Of a stretch of 64,000 nucleotides of DNA, positions 45,029 through 54,760 are shown piece after piece. Source of the DNA: Bacilli bacterium. Its GTDB lineage: Bacteria > Bacillota_I > Bacilli_A > ML615J-28 > CAG-698. Location of the stretch: NCBI GenBank assembly GCA_017617065.1, contig JAFZWP010000013.1, positions 186,001 to 250,000 of the forward strand, read 5' to 3'. Numbering within the stretch: position 1 is the stretch's first letter; each line of letters starts with the position of its first letter. The translations under genes and the position numbers were made by a program. The notes under the pieces were generated by a model. The model saw only the letters and a list, made by a program, of their open reading frames with translations. It did not search any database and was not told the origin of the DNA.

Positions 45029-48000
45029 TTAACCTAAAATAGCATTTTCATCTACTTCTGGGTAGTCTTCTTGATCATCATGATCTTCGTGATCGTGATC
45101 GCAGCAACAATCATCATCACAATGTTTAACTAAATCATTATCATTGATGTCAATTGCACCAGTTCCTGCAGGGATTAATCCACCGATGATTAAGTTTTCT
45201 TTTAATCCTTCTAGTGGGTCTTTCTTTCCGCGAATAGCAGTTTCTGTTAAGATTCTTGTAGTTTCTTGGAATGATGCAGCTGATAAGAATGAATCACTCT
45301 TTAGAGATGATCTAGTAATACCAAAGATTACAGGTTTTACTACTGGAGGTTGTTTGCCGTTTTCTAAGCATTCTTTATATATATCATATAACTCTGCTTT
45401 AGATAAGTTAGCACCAGGTAATAAATCAGTATCGCCTTCATCTACAACTACTACTTTTTGAAGCATTTGTTTGATGATGATTTCGATATGTTTATCAGCA
45501 ATTCCTACTCCTTGGCTACTATAAACCTTTTGAACTTCTAATAGAATGTATTTAGCAACTTCAATTGGATTAGTAACACGTAGTAATTCTTTTGGATGAA
45601 TTAAGCCCTCAGTAAGTTTTTGGCCAGCCTTAACGTGGTCACCAACTTTTACTAGTGGAACTTTACGGCTATCTGTTAAGTAAGTCTTTTCATCTTTATT
45701 AGCTTCGCTAGCTGCTTTCTTACCAGTCTTCTTAATTAAGATAGTTTCACCATTATATTCATGGTTAATCTTAATTAGATAACGGTGGTCTTTTTCTTCA
45801 GTAATAGATTCAACAACACCATCGATATCACTAATAATTGCTTTACCTTTAGGTTCTCTTGCTTCAAATAATTCTTGAATACGAGGAAGACCTTGAGTGA
45901 TGTCATCGCCACCGGCAACACCACCAGAGTGGAATGTTCTCATTGTTAATTGAGTACCAGGTTCACCGATTGATTGAGCAGCAATAATACCAACAGTTTC
46001 ACCTTTTTCAACAACTTCACGAGTTGATAAGTCAGAACCATAGCATTTAACGCATACACCGTTTCTGCAAGTACATGTAAGTAAGCTACGAATGTTAACT
46101 TTCTTAACGCCAGCAGCAACAATCTTGCCTGCTAGATTATCATCGATAAATTCGCCCTTCTTAACAATAACTTCGCCAGTATTAGGATCAACAACATCTT
46201 CATTAGAAAATCTACCGCAAATACGATCATATAATGATTCGATTACTTTCTTTTCTTTTTCATTATATAATTCGCAAACATCAATACCTTGATCAGTTCC
46301 ACAATCATCTTCTCTAACAACAACTTCTTGGCTAACGTCAACTAAACGTCTTGTTAAGTAACCAGATTCTGCTGTCTTTAAAGCTGTATCGGTAGAACCT
46401 TTTCTAGAACCATGGCTTGATGTGAAGAATTCAGCCATTGTTAAACCTTCACGGAATGAAGCTTTAATTGGGATATCACTTTCTTCACCATTAGGCTTAG
46501 CCATAATACCACGAATACCAGAAAGTTGAACATAGTTATCAATATTACCACGGGCACCACTATCACCCATCAAGTAGATGTGGTTGTCAATGTAGTGCTT
46601 ATTCATTTCTTTTTGAATGTCAGCTTTTAGTAAATTCTTAGTTTGTTTCCATACTTCAATTGTATGTAAGCTCTTTTCCTTAGCTGTCATTGCACCCATA
46701 TCATAGAAGTCATTGATTTCTTCAATCTTTTCTTCAGCTTCTTTAACTTTTTCTTTCTTTGTAGATACGTTTTCAATATCGTATACAGAAACAGTAATAC
46801 CAGAAACTGTAGAGTACTTGAAGCCTAAATCTTTCATTCTATCTAGTACTTTAGATGTTTCAGCTAATTTGAATCGTTTAAATACTTCTGCGATTACTGA
46901 ACTTAAGAATTTCTTCTTAAATGGGTGAGGAATCAACCATTTAGTATCAAAAGCTTCTCTTAAAGTCTTTTCGCTAATCTTTGAATTATATTTTGATGCT
47001 AATTTAACACGTTCAGCACCACTAGTTAGTTTCATTACTTCTTCAAATTGGTCTGCAGATAATGATTTCTTAACTTCATCAAGAGCATCAATTTGATGAG
47101 ATTCATCATACCATAGTCCTAACCATTCTTTTAAGTTAGTTCCTTTAGGAACAAAGAATCTATCATCTACACCAACTGTTAAGTTCTTTTCACTAGCTTC
47201 ATTAACATATGGAAGATCTTGAAACTCTTCATTTGTTTCAATATTTAATACATGTTTTGGAAAGATTGTGTTAAATATTAGTTTTCCATAAGATGTACAA
47301 ATGTACATATCTTTTTGCTTTTCAGTAAATCTTGTGCTATCAAAACTACTTACTGGTAAAAAGATTCTTGTGTGAAGAGAAATTTGATCATTTTCATATG
47401 CTAGTTCTACTTCTTTTTCATCTTTGAATACACGGCCATTTCTTTCATCGTATACATCTTCGATTGTTAGATAGTAGTTACCTAATACCATATCTTGACC
47501 AGGAGTAACGATTGGCTTTCCATCTTTTGGTGCTAAGATATTCTTAGATGCTAACATTAAAAGTCTAGCTTCAGCTTGTGCTTCTTCTGAAAGAGGAACG
47601 TGAACTGCCATTTGGTCACCATCAAAGTCAGCATTAAATGCTGTACATACTAGAGGGTGAAGACGAATAGCTTTTCCTTCAACTAGTTTAGGTTCGAATG
47701 CTTGAATACCAAGTCTATGTAAAGTTGGGGCACGGTTTAGTAGAACTGGATGTTCTACAATTACCTTTTCAACTTGTTCTAGTGCATCTGGATGTCCTTC
47801 TTCAACCATATCTCTAGCACGTCTACTGCTAATACGGTTGCCTCCTGTTTCAGGAAGAGTTGCATTCTTTTCCATTAACTTATTAATGATAAATGGTTTG
47901 AATAATATTAATGCCATTTCACGTGGGATACCGCATTGATACATTTGTAGATCTGGACCAACAGCGATAACGCTACGGCCAGAGAAGTCAACACGCTTAC

Positions 48001-49063
48001 CTAGTAAGTTTTGACGGAAACGTCCTTGTTTACCACGTAAAACATCAGATAGAGATTTAAGAGGACGGTTATTGCTTACAGCAACACGACGATTTCTCTT
48101 ACTATTATCAATTAAAGCATCAACTGATTCTTGAATTAAACGCTTTTCATTTTTAGTAATTTGTGATGGAGCGAATATTTCAATTTCACGACGTAGACGA
48201 TTGTTACGATTAATGATACGACGATATAAATCGTTGATATCAGTCTTAGCATAACGACCGCCATCTAGTGGTACCATTGGACGTAAGTCTGGTGGTAACA
48301 CTGGAATTCGTGTCATAACCATCCATTCTGGTTTATTACCAGAATTTCTGAACGCTTCAATAACTTCTAGTCTCTTGATAATCTTTTCTCTATTCTGCTT
48401 TGTAGCAGGTTTTTGTTTTGAATCTTTATCTTGAGGATCTGGTTTTAATTGTAAATGTAATCTTTTACTTTCTGCATCCAAATCGATATTTTGAAGTAAC
48501 CACTTAATTGCTTCAGCTCCTGTTAGAGCTTTGATTCTATGATATCCATATTGCAATTGGAAAAGACGTAAATCTTGTTCAGTAATTACTTTCTTTTCGT
48601 TTTCATTCTTAGAGCCATCATTTAAGCCTAAAACATTGTCAAGATCGCCAGCATCAACGATAACATATTTTGCAGAATAAACAATATCTTCTACATCCTT
48701 TGACTTCATATTAAGAAGTAAGGCAATCTTGCTTGGGCTATTCTTATAGAACCAAGTATGTACAACTGGGCTAGCAAGTTCGATACGGCCTAAACGTTCA
48801 CGTCTAACTTTACTTTCAGTTAATTCAACTCCACATTTTTCGCATCTTTTACCTTTTTCAGTAGTTCTCTTGCTCTTTCCACAGTAGCATTGATAATCTT
48901 TTTGTGGACCGAAAATTCTTTCGCAGAATAGTCCACCTGGTTCAGGTTTGAATGTACGATAGTTAATAGTTTCAGAGTTTTTAACTTCGCCGTATTCACC
49001 GCTCCATTCATAGATTTCTTCAGGAGATGCAATACCTATTTGCATATATTCATATTTCTTCAT
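45029..49063 (-). CDS. rpoC: RNA polymerase beta' subunit, with Cys/His/Asp-rich tail
   Basis: Forms the active site of RNA polymerase. 1344 residues; zinc-binding CYCGKSKRTTEKGKRCEKCG near the N-terminus, the Mg-binding NADFDGDQMAVHVPLS near 480, second zinc cluster CTCRNGVCVKCYG, bridge/trigger segments ESDIPIKASFREGLTMAEFFTSSHGSRKGS and GEPGTQLTMRTFHSGG. Somewhat longer than the Bacillus protein. Odd: the last 35 residues (after AIDINDND) form an acidic tail, KHCDDDCCCDHDHEDHDD, with four Cys and four His. Follows rpoB by 12 bases, GGAGG ribosome site. Confidence 0.98.
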   Translation of the reverse strand: MKKYEYMQIGIASPEEIYEWSGEYGEVKNSETINYRTFKPEPGGLFCERIFGPQKDYQCYCGKSKRTTEKGKRCEKCGVELTESKVRRERLGRIELASPVVHTWFYKNSPSKIALLLNMKSKDVEDIVYSAKYVIVDAGDLDNVLGLNDGSKNENEKKVITEQDLRLFQLQYGYHRIKALTGAEAIKWLLQNIDLDAESKRLHLQLKPDPQDKDSKQKPATKQNREKIIKRLEVIEAFRNSGNKPEWMVMTRIPVLPPDLRPMVPLDGGRYAKTDINDLYRRIINRNNRLRREIEIFAPSQITKNEKRLIQESVDALIDNSKRNRRVAVSNNRPLKSLSDVLRGKQGRFRQNLLGKRVDFSGRSVIAVGPDLQMYQCGIPREMALILFKPFIINKLMEKNATLPETGGNRISSRRARDMVEEGHPDALEQVEKVIVEHPVLLNRAPTLHRLGIQAFEPKLVEGKAIRLHPLVCTAFNADFDGDQMAVHVPLSEEAQAEARLLMLASKNILAPKDGKPIVTPGQDMVLGNYYLTIEDVYDERNGRVFKDEKEVELAYENDQISLHTRIFLPVSSFDSTRFTEKQKDMYICTSYGKLIFNTIFPKHVLNIETNEEFQDLPYVNEASEKNLTVGVDDRFFVPKGTNLKEWLGLWYDESHQIDALDEVKKSLSADQFEEVMKLTSGAERVKLASKYNSKISEKTLREAFDTKWLIPHPFKKKFLSSVIAEVFKRFKLAETSKVLDRMKDLGFKYSTVSGITVSVYDIENVSTKKEKVKEAEEKIEEINDFYDMGAMTAKEKSLHTIEVWKQTKNLLKADIQKEMNKHYIDNHIYLMGDSGARGNIDNYVQLSGIRGIMAKPNGEESDIPIKASFREGLTMAEFFTSSHGSRKGSTDTALKTAESGYLTRRLVDVSQEVVVREDDCGTDQGIDVCELYNEKEKKVIESLYDRICGRFSNEDVVDPNTGEVIVKKGEFIDDNLAGKIVAAGVKKVNIRSLLTCTCRNGVCVKCYGSDLSTREVVEKGETVGIIAAQSIGEPGTQLTMRTFHSGGVAGGDDITQGLPRIQELFEAREPKGKAIISDIDGVVESITEEKDHRYLIKINHEYNGETILIKKTGKKAASEANKDEKTYLTDSRKVPLVKVGDHVKAGQKLTEGLIHPKELLRVTNPIEVAKYILLEVQKVYSSQGVGIADKHIEIIIKQMLQKVVVVDEGDTDLLPGANLSKAELYDIYKECLENGKQPPVVKPVIFGITRSSLKSDSFLSAASFQETTRILTETAIRGKKDPLEGLKENLIIGGLIPAGTGAIDINDNDLVKHCDDDCCCDHDHEDHDDQEDYPEVDENAILG

Positions 49064-49075
49064 AGATATACCTCC

Positions 49076-52000
49076 TTACGCTCTATTGCTGCTCATTGCT
49101 TGGCTGATTTCTTCAACCAAACTCTTGTTAGCAACATTTTCTTTTGTTTCATTATCAATTAATTTAACACTTAAGCCTAAGCATTGTAATTCTTTAATTA
49201 ATACTCTAAATGCTTCAGGTACGCCTGGTTCTGGAATAGGTTTGCCATCAACGATAGCTTTACATACTCTATTTCTACCAACGATATCATCTGATTTAAT
49301 AGTCAACATTTCTCTTAATGTATAAGCAGCACCATATGCTTCTAGTGCCCATACTTCCATTTCACCAAATCTTTGACCACCATTTTGAGCTTTACCACCC
49401 ATAGGTTGTTGAGTTACTAGAGTGTATGGACCATCACTACGTGCATGTAATTTATCGTCAACCATGTGGGCTAACTTAATCATATACATTACACCAACGT
49501 TAATTCTATTATCAAATGGTTTACCAGTTCTACCATCAATTAAAGTACACTTACCATCAGGAGCCATACCAGCTTCTTTCATGATTGCACTTAAGTCTTC
49601 ACTTGTAACACCATCGAATACTGGTGTAGCAACATGTAAGCCTAACTTCTTAGCTGCCATTCCCAGGTGAACTTCAAGAACTTGTCCGATATTTAAACGG
49701 CTTGGTACACCTTGAGGGTTAAGCATGATATCAACTGGAGTTCCATCTTCCATATATGGCATATCTTCTGGAGGTAATATACGTGAAATAACACCTTTAT
49801 TACCATGACGTCCAGACATCTTATCACCTTCAGAAATCTTACGTTTTTGAACGATGAAGATTCTTACTTTTTGGTTAACGCCAGCATCTAGTTCATCACC
49901 ATTTTCACGGCTGAAGTAATCGATACGGTGAACGATTCCTCCACCGCCATGAGGAACAACAAATGATGTATTCTTAACATCTTTAGAATTGTCTGAGAAT
50001 AATACTTGTCCTAATTTTTCTTCAGGAGTAGGTTCGCTTTGACCTTTAGGTGTAACTTTACCAACAAGTACATCATTTTCTTTAACTTCAGCACCGATTC
50101 TAACGATTCCATGTTCATCAAGATTTGCAATTGTATCTTTCTTAACATTGTCAAGTTCACAAGTGATTTCTTCTTTTCCAAGTTTTGTATCACGTGCTTC
50201 AACTTCATATTGTTCAATATGGATTGAAGTGTATACATCATCTTGAACTAATCTTTCACTCATGATTACAGCATCTTCGTAGTTATAACCATTCCAAGTC
50301 ATGAAGGCGATTACTACGTTACGACCAAGTGCCATTTCGCCACGGTCCATTGAAGCACCATCAGCTAATACATCTCCAGCCTTAACTCTTTCACCACGAC
50401 TAACGATTGGACGTTGGTTAACACAAGTAGATTGGTTAGAACGACAATATTTAATTAGATTATAAGTTTTTAAAGATCCTTGATCTTCTTGAACAATAAT
50501 CTTTAATGCATCTGAATAAGCAACAACACCATCATGTTCGCAAACAACAGCTACACCAGAGTCTTTAGCTGCTTTTGCTTCGATTCCTGTAGCAACGATT
50601 GGAGCTTCAGGTCTTAATAGTGGAATGGCTTGACGTTGCATGTTAGTACCCATTAGGGCACGGTTTGCATCGTCATGTTCTAGGAATGGAATGCAAGCAG
50701 TTGATACTGCTACAATTTGCTTAGGAGATACGTCCATTAAACCAATCCTGCTCTTTTCACAAACAACAGTTTCGCCCATATAACGAGCCATGATTGATTC
50801 ATCAACGATTTCAAGTAAACCATCTTTCTTAGAATCACTATTTTCATATTTATTTAGTGTTACGTTAGCTTGAGCAATATAATATTTTTCTTCTTTGTCA
50901 GCAGTCAAATATAAAGGTTCTAAATCAGTTCTTACAACAGCATGACCATCGATTTGTTCTACTCTTAAATATGGAGTTTCGATAAAGCCATATTGGTTAG
51001 CTCTAGCGTATGTTGCGATAGAGTTAATCAAACCGATATTTTGTCCTTCAGGTGTTTCAATTGGACAAATTCTACCATAATGAGATACATGAACGTCACG
51101 TACTTCAAAGCCAGCTCTATCTCTAGTTAATCCACCAGCACCTAAAGCTGAAATACGACGTTTGTGAGTCAATTCTGATAATGGGTTAATTTGATCCATG
51201 AATTGAGATAATTGGCTTGAACTAAAGAAATCTTTGATTGTAGATGTAAGAGTACGATTGTTGATCAAGTTTTCAGGATTAACTGTCTTAGGATCAGCAA
51301 TTGTAGACATACGATCACGTACATTCTTTTCTAGTTTTGCTAAACCAACTCTAAATTGGTTTTGTAATAATTCACCAATTAAACGAAGACGTCTATTGCT
51401 TAAATGGTCAATGTCATCACATGTACCTACACCAAAGTGTAAGTTCATATAATAACTTGTAGATGCTATGATATCAGATAATGTGATATGGTTAGCTTCT
51501 TCTCTTTGATCATTACCAAGAATCTTAATTTCTTTACCATTTTCTAAAACAACAGTTACAGTATCTAAAATAACGCTATTGCCTTCAAGCATTTGCTCAT
51601 AAGTAAATGTCTTTCTTAGAACATCTCTATTTTCATGAAGTAATTCAACGTTTTCTTTATTAACAAGACTGCCGGCTTTAACTAATACTTTTTCAGTGAT
51701 TTCGCCAGTATCAGGATCAGTCATGCTAGCAACGATGTCGTCTTTAAATTTAACATCATCTAAGTTATCAGCGATAAATTCTAATCTAGAGAATATATCT
51801 AACTTTTTGTTAACTTTATAACGACCAACGCTTGCTAAATCATAACGTTTAGTATCAAATAAACGGCTTGCTAAAAAGTTACGCGCACCTTCAGGTGTAC
51901 TCTTTTCCCCAGGACGTACACGATCATATAGTGCAGCTAAAGCATCGTCTGTACCAAATGAATCATCTTTCTTGAATGTATTTTCTAGATATTCACTTGT

Positions 52001-52639
52001 GCCAAACATTTCTTTAATGTCACCGTTTCTACTTAAACCAATCGCACGTAAAAATGTGATCAAAGGAATCTTCTTTGAACGGTCAACTTTAGCATACCAA
52101 ATGTCTTTGTTTCCTAATTCGAATTCAATCCATGCACCACGTGTTGGAATAACTTGGCCAGAATAAAACTTCTTTGCTGTTTTCTTATCAACTTCATTTG
52201 AGAAGAATACACCGGCAGAACGAATGATTTGTGTAACAATAACTCTTTCTGCACCATTAATTACAAATGTGCCCCAAGGAGTCATTCTTGGATAATCACC
52301 TAAGAAAATACGGTTTTCTTTGATTTCTCCAGTTTCATTGTTCTTTAACATTACATCAACGTTAAGTTTGCATGAATAATTCTTCGTGTTTCTCTTTGCT
52401 TCTTCAATTGAACATTCTGGTTCATCAAAACTATAATCGCCAAAATACAATTCTAATTTTCCAGTGTGGTCCTTAATTGGAGATACTTCAGTAAACAAAT
52501 CCTTTAAACCATTACTAATGAATTCATTAAATGACTTAGTTTGAATCTCAATTAGATCTGGTAATTCCACATTTGTTTGCACACGTGAATAATTTCTTCT
52601 TACTCTGTCTTTACCATAAACAACATTTTTGTAGCTCAA
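49076..52639 (-). CDS. rpoB: RNA polymerase beta subunit
   Basis: Catalytic partner of RpoC. Start uncertain: no ATG is available. A GTG at 52646-52648 lies inside the AAGGGGTG ribosome site, so the TTG at 52637-52639, eight bases after GGGG, is more plausible (1187 residues); the GTG reading gives 1190. The rifampicin region SSQLSQFMDQINPLSELTHKRRISALG is wild-type in the positions that usually mutate to resistance; HYGRICPIETPEGQNIGL, SGRHGNKGV and KAQNGGQRFGEMEVWALEAYGA are intact. Own promoter; cotranscribed with rpoC. Confidence 0.97.
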   Translation of the reverse strand: MSYKNVVYGKDRVRRNYSRVQTNVELPDLIEIQTKSFNEFISNGLKDLFTEVSPIKDHTGKLELYFGDYSFDEPECSIEEAKRNTKNYSCKLNVDVMLKNNETGEIKENRIFLGDYPRMTPWGTFVINGAERVIVTQIIRSAGVFFSNEVDKKTAKKFYSGQVIPTRGAWIEFELGNKDIWYAKVDRSKKIPLITFLRAIGLSRNGDIKEMFGTSEYLENTFKKDDSFGTDDALAALYDRVRPGEKSTPEGARNFLASRLFDTKRYDLASVGRYKVNKKLDIFSRLEFIADNLDDVKFKDDIVASMTDPDTGEITEKVLVKAGSLVNKENVELLHENRDVLRKTFTYEQMLEGNSVILDTVTVVLENGKEIKILGNDQREEANHITLSDIIASTSYYMNLHFGVGTCDDIDHLSNRRLRLIGELLQNQFRVGLAKLEKNVRDRMSTIADPKTVNPENLINNRTLTSTIKDFFSSSQLSQFMDQINPLSELTHKRRISALGAGGLTRDRAGFEVRDVHVSHYGRICPIETPEGQNIGLINSIATYARANQYGFIETPYLRVEQIDGHAVVRTDLEPLYLTADKEEKYYIAQANVTLNKYENSDSKKDGLLEIVDESIMARYMGETVVCEKSRIGLMDVSPKQIVAVSTACIPFLEHDDANRALMGTNMQRQAIPLLRPEAPIVATGIEAKAAKDSGVAVVCEHDGVVAYSDALKIIVQEDQGSLKTYNLIKYCRSNQSTCVNQRPIVSRGERVKAGDVLADGASMDRGEMALGRNVVIAFMTWNGYNYEDAVIMSERLVQDDVYTSIHIEQYEVEARDTKLGKEEITCELDNVKKDTIANLDEHGIVRIGAEVKENDVLVGKVTPKGQSEPTPEEKLGQVLFSDNSKDVKNTSFVVPHGGGGIVHRIDYFSRENGDELDAGVNQKVRIFIVQKRKISEGDKMSGRHGNKGVISRILPPEDMPYMEDGTPVDIMLNPQGVPSRLNIGQVLEVHLGMAAKKLGLHVATPVFDGVTSEDLSAIMKEAGMAPDGKCTLIDGRTGKPFDNRINVGVMYMIKLAHMVDDKLHARSDGPYTLVTQQPMGGKAQNGGQRFGEMEVWALEAYGAAYTLREMLTIKSDDIVGRNRVCKAIVDGKPIPEPGVPEAFRVLIKELQCLGLSVKLIDNETKENVANKSLVEEISQAMSSNRA

Positions 52640-52705
52640 TATTTTCACCCCTTAATCAAGCCACAATAACCCTAATTATACATTAGGCATTATTATGCGT
52701 TTACC

Positions 52706-52735
52706 ATTATATCATTTATAAAGACAACATGTCAA
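52706..52735 (-). promoter_or_regulatory. Promoter of rpoBC
   Basis: TTGACA (52730-52735), 18-bp spacer, TATAAT (52706-52711) on the minus strand, about 65 bp upstream of rpoB. Because the GH3-like gene separates rpoB from rplL, rpoBC appears to be transcribed independently. Confidence 0.92.
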
Positions 52736-52783
52736 CAAATATTTTTAAAATACGTGTAAATGTAAAACATTTTCATTCATAAT

Positions 52784-52812
52784 AAAAAACCTATCTATTT
52801 AATAGATAGGTT
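52784..52812 (-). terminator. Terminator of the GH3-like gene
   Basis: Palindrome AACCTATCTATT/AATAGATAGGTT (52789-52812) with U-run on the minus transcript, six bases after the stop. Confidence 0.88.
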
Positions 52813-52817
52813 AATTA

Positions 52818-54695
52818 TTATTCATTATCTTCTTCTAATGGTGGCCTATAGTCATTAATGCTTGCACCATTTAATAAGCAATCTATAAAAGCATCCACAT
52901 TTGCTCTTTCATATCCATAAGCGGAAATGTAGCAAATAGATCCATTTACACGGGATATATCAATTGGTACCGATAAAGATACAAATACACAATTATCCGC
53001 AAAGCTCATTCTTCTTCGCCAATCTAAATTGCCAATTGCAAATATAACATAATCATATTCCCAACTAGCATCGCTTATCTCTCTTGTGCCTCTCCAGTCA
53101 TCTAGATCAAATACTTGCCAATCAACATTATTGTACCCTTTATTAATAAGTTCTGTATAGACAATATAGGCAAATGAGTTACCATTTACGATATCGGCTA
53201 ACACTCCTAGATCACTACTAGCTAGAGGGGATGCTACTAATATCTTTTTATCTTTATCAAGTGTTGGGATTTCTCCCATTAAGATAGAAATACTTTCTTT
53301 TGCAACTTTGTTGAATGTGGCAACTTCGCCGGAGCAATCATAATCAGTTGCATTCCATACTGGTTTATAGTTGTTTCCATTTAACAAATCATATTTATAT
53401 TTCTTTAATAATATTTTAATTACCGCTTCATCTAATCTAGCTTGCTCTATTTTGCCAGTTGATACAGCATCAATGATGGCATTATAATCTTCATTAATAT
53501 AATTAACATCTAAATACATTAACATATCAATGCCTGCTTGAATAGCAATAACAGCCACATTATCTTCTTTATCACGATAATGATCATTCAACTCTTCATC
53601 ATCTAAATAATTACTGATAATTAAGCCATCATATTCAAATCCTTCTTTAAGCATCGTGGTAATGATTGGATAAGACAAAGTTGCTGGATATGTAGTGTCA
53701 AATGCAGTAAACAATACATTACTTGCTATTATTGCATCTAATCCATTTTCAAATGCATTTAGGAATGGCATTAAATCATCGCGTTTCAATGCATCCATAT
53801 TTTTACCGTTTTGTGGTAAAGTGTCCCATCGATCTTCCCCAGTTCCAGGAAAAGTCATACCAATTGGCATAACTCCGGCATACGTGTATCCTTCTGCTTC
53901 TTTTAATGCATATTTAGAAACAGTTTCAGGCTCATCTAAATAATTGTATTCAGAATCTTCAAGTAACATATTTGGAGAAAGGGTTGCATTAAAGCCAAAA
54001 TTTCTGAGCTCGCTACCAAGTCCATATGCTACATCATGTGCATTGTTTTCATTGTTTGTGGCAAGAATTGTAATGCAAGATGGAATTGTAGCTAAACTTG
54101 ATAATAATTTATATGTTGGAGCATCTTTAGTATTAATAATAAATCCCGGAACAACATTATTATTTAAGATTTCACCTTGAATTGAATTAACTAAATCAAC
54201 TAATTCTTGGAAGCTTAAATCTTTATTTGGATTTAGAATTACGTTTCCTATATTATTATTTCTAATTACTCTTTTTATATTATTAGAAAAATCACCATTA
54301 ATGCTTAGTATAAATAGTTCACCAACTTTTTGCTCTAGGCTCATACTACTTAGTATTTCTTTTGCTTTACCTAAATATGGATCATCTTCTTTAGTATGAA
54401 CTTCACCAACTACTTTTATCTTTATGCTTGCTTCACTTTTTGCACTGCTAGCATAAATTGTAGCTTCCCCTGCTTCAATTCCTGTTACTACGCCTTTAGA
54501 AACAGTGGCAACAGTTTTATTAGAACTACGCCAAACAACTGGTTCGTTAGATGTAGTCTTGGCTTCAAGCGTAATTGTGGCACCAACTGCTACAATATTT
54601 GGTCCGGTGATTTCTATTTTATTGTTTGCACAAGCCACTAATGTAGTAAGCAAAGCTAACAATAATATATATAATAAGAAAACAAGTCTTTTCAT
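52818..54695 (-). CDS. GH3 (NagZ-like) lipoprotein with Big2 domain, probably catalytically dead
   Basis: 625-residue surface lipoprotein: lipobox LVAC (Cys22), one Big2 domain (about 27-97; VVWRSSNKTVATVSKGVV), then a GH3 N-terminal barrel (about 110-440) of the beta-N-acetylglucosaminidase type, and a C-terminal GH3_C-like part. The nucleophile Asp of NagZ (ISDD) is Asn362 in LIISNYL, and the KHFPGHGD...DSH acid/base loop reads MTFPGTGEDRWDTL (280-293), with Lys and both His lost. GIDMLM is kept. Likely a binding or scaffold pseudoenzyme for peptidoglycan-type sugars (inference). Inserted between rpoB and the methyltransferase gene. Confidence 0.85.
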   Translation of the reverse strand: MKRLVFLLYILLLALLTTLVACANNKIEITGPNIVAVGATITLEAKTTSNEPVVWRSSNKTVATVSKGVVTGIEAGEATIYASSAKSEASIKIKVVGEVHTKEDDPYLGKAKEILSSMSLEQKVGELFILSINGDFSNNIKRVIRNNNIGNVILNPNKDLSFQELVDLVNSIQGEILNNNVVPGFIINTKDAPTYKLLSSLATIPSCITILATNNENNAHDVAYGLGSELRNFGFNATLSPNMLLEDSEYNYLDEPETVSKYALKEAEGYTYAGVMPIGMTFPGTGEDRWDTLPQNGKNMDALKRDDLMPFLNAFENGLDAIIASNVLFTAFDTTYPATLSYPIITTMLKEGFEYDGLIISNYLDDEELNDHYRDKEDNVAVIAIQAGIDMLMYLDVNYINEDYNAIIDAVSTGKIEQARLDEAVIKILLKKYKYDLLNGNNYKPVWNATDYDCSGEVATFNKVAKESISILMGEIPTLDKDKKILVASPLASSDLGVLADIVNGNSFAYIVYTELINKGYNNVDWQVFDLDDWRGTREISDASWEYDYVIFAIGNLDWRRRMSFADNCVFVSLSVPIDISRVNGSICYISAYGYERANVDAFIDCLLNGASINDYRPPLEEDNE

Positions 54696-54722
54696 ATTAT
54701 TACCTCTTGGTAAAATTATAGC

Positions 54723-54760
54723 ACAAAAAAAGAGATGTAAAATACTAAATTACATCTCTT
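54723..54760 (-). terminator. Terminator overlapping the methyltransferase stop
   Basis: 11-bp stem AAGAGATGTAA/TTACATCTCTT (54730-54740 with 54750-54760), nine-base loop, U-run; the 5' arm in the transcript contains the last codons and stop of the methyltransferase gene. Confidence 0.88.
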
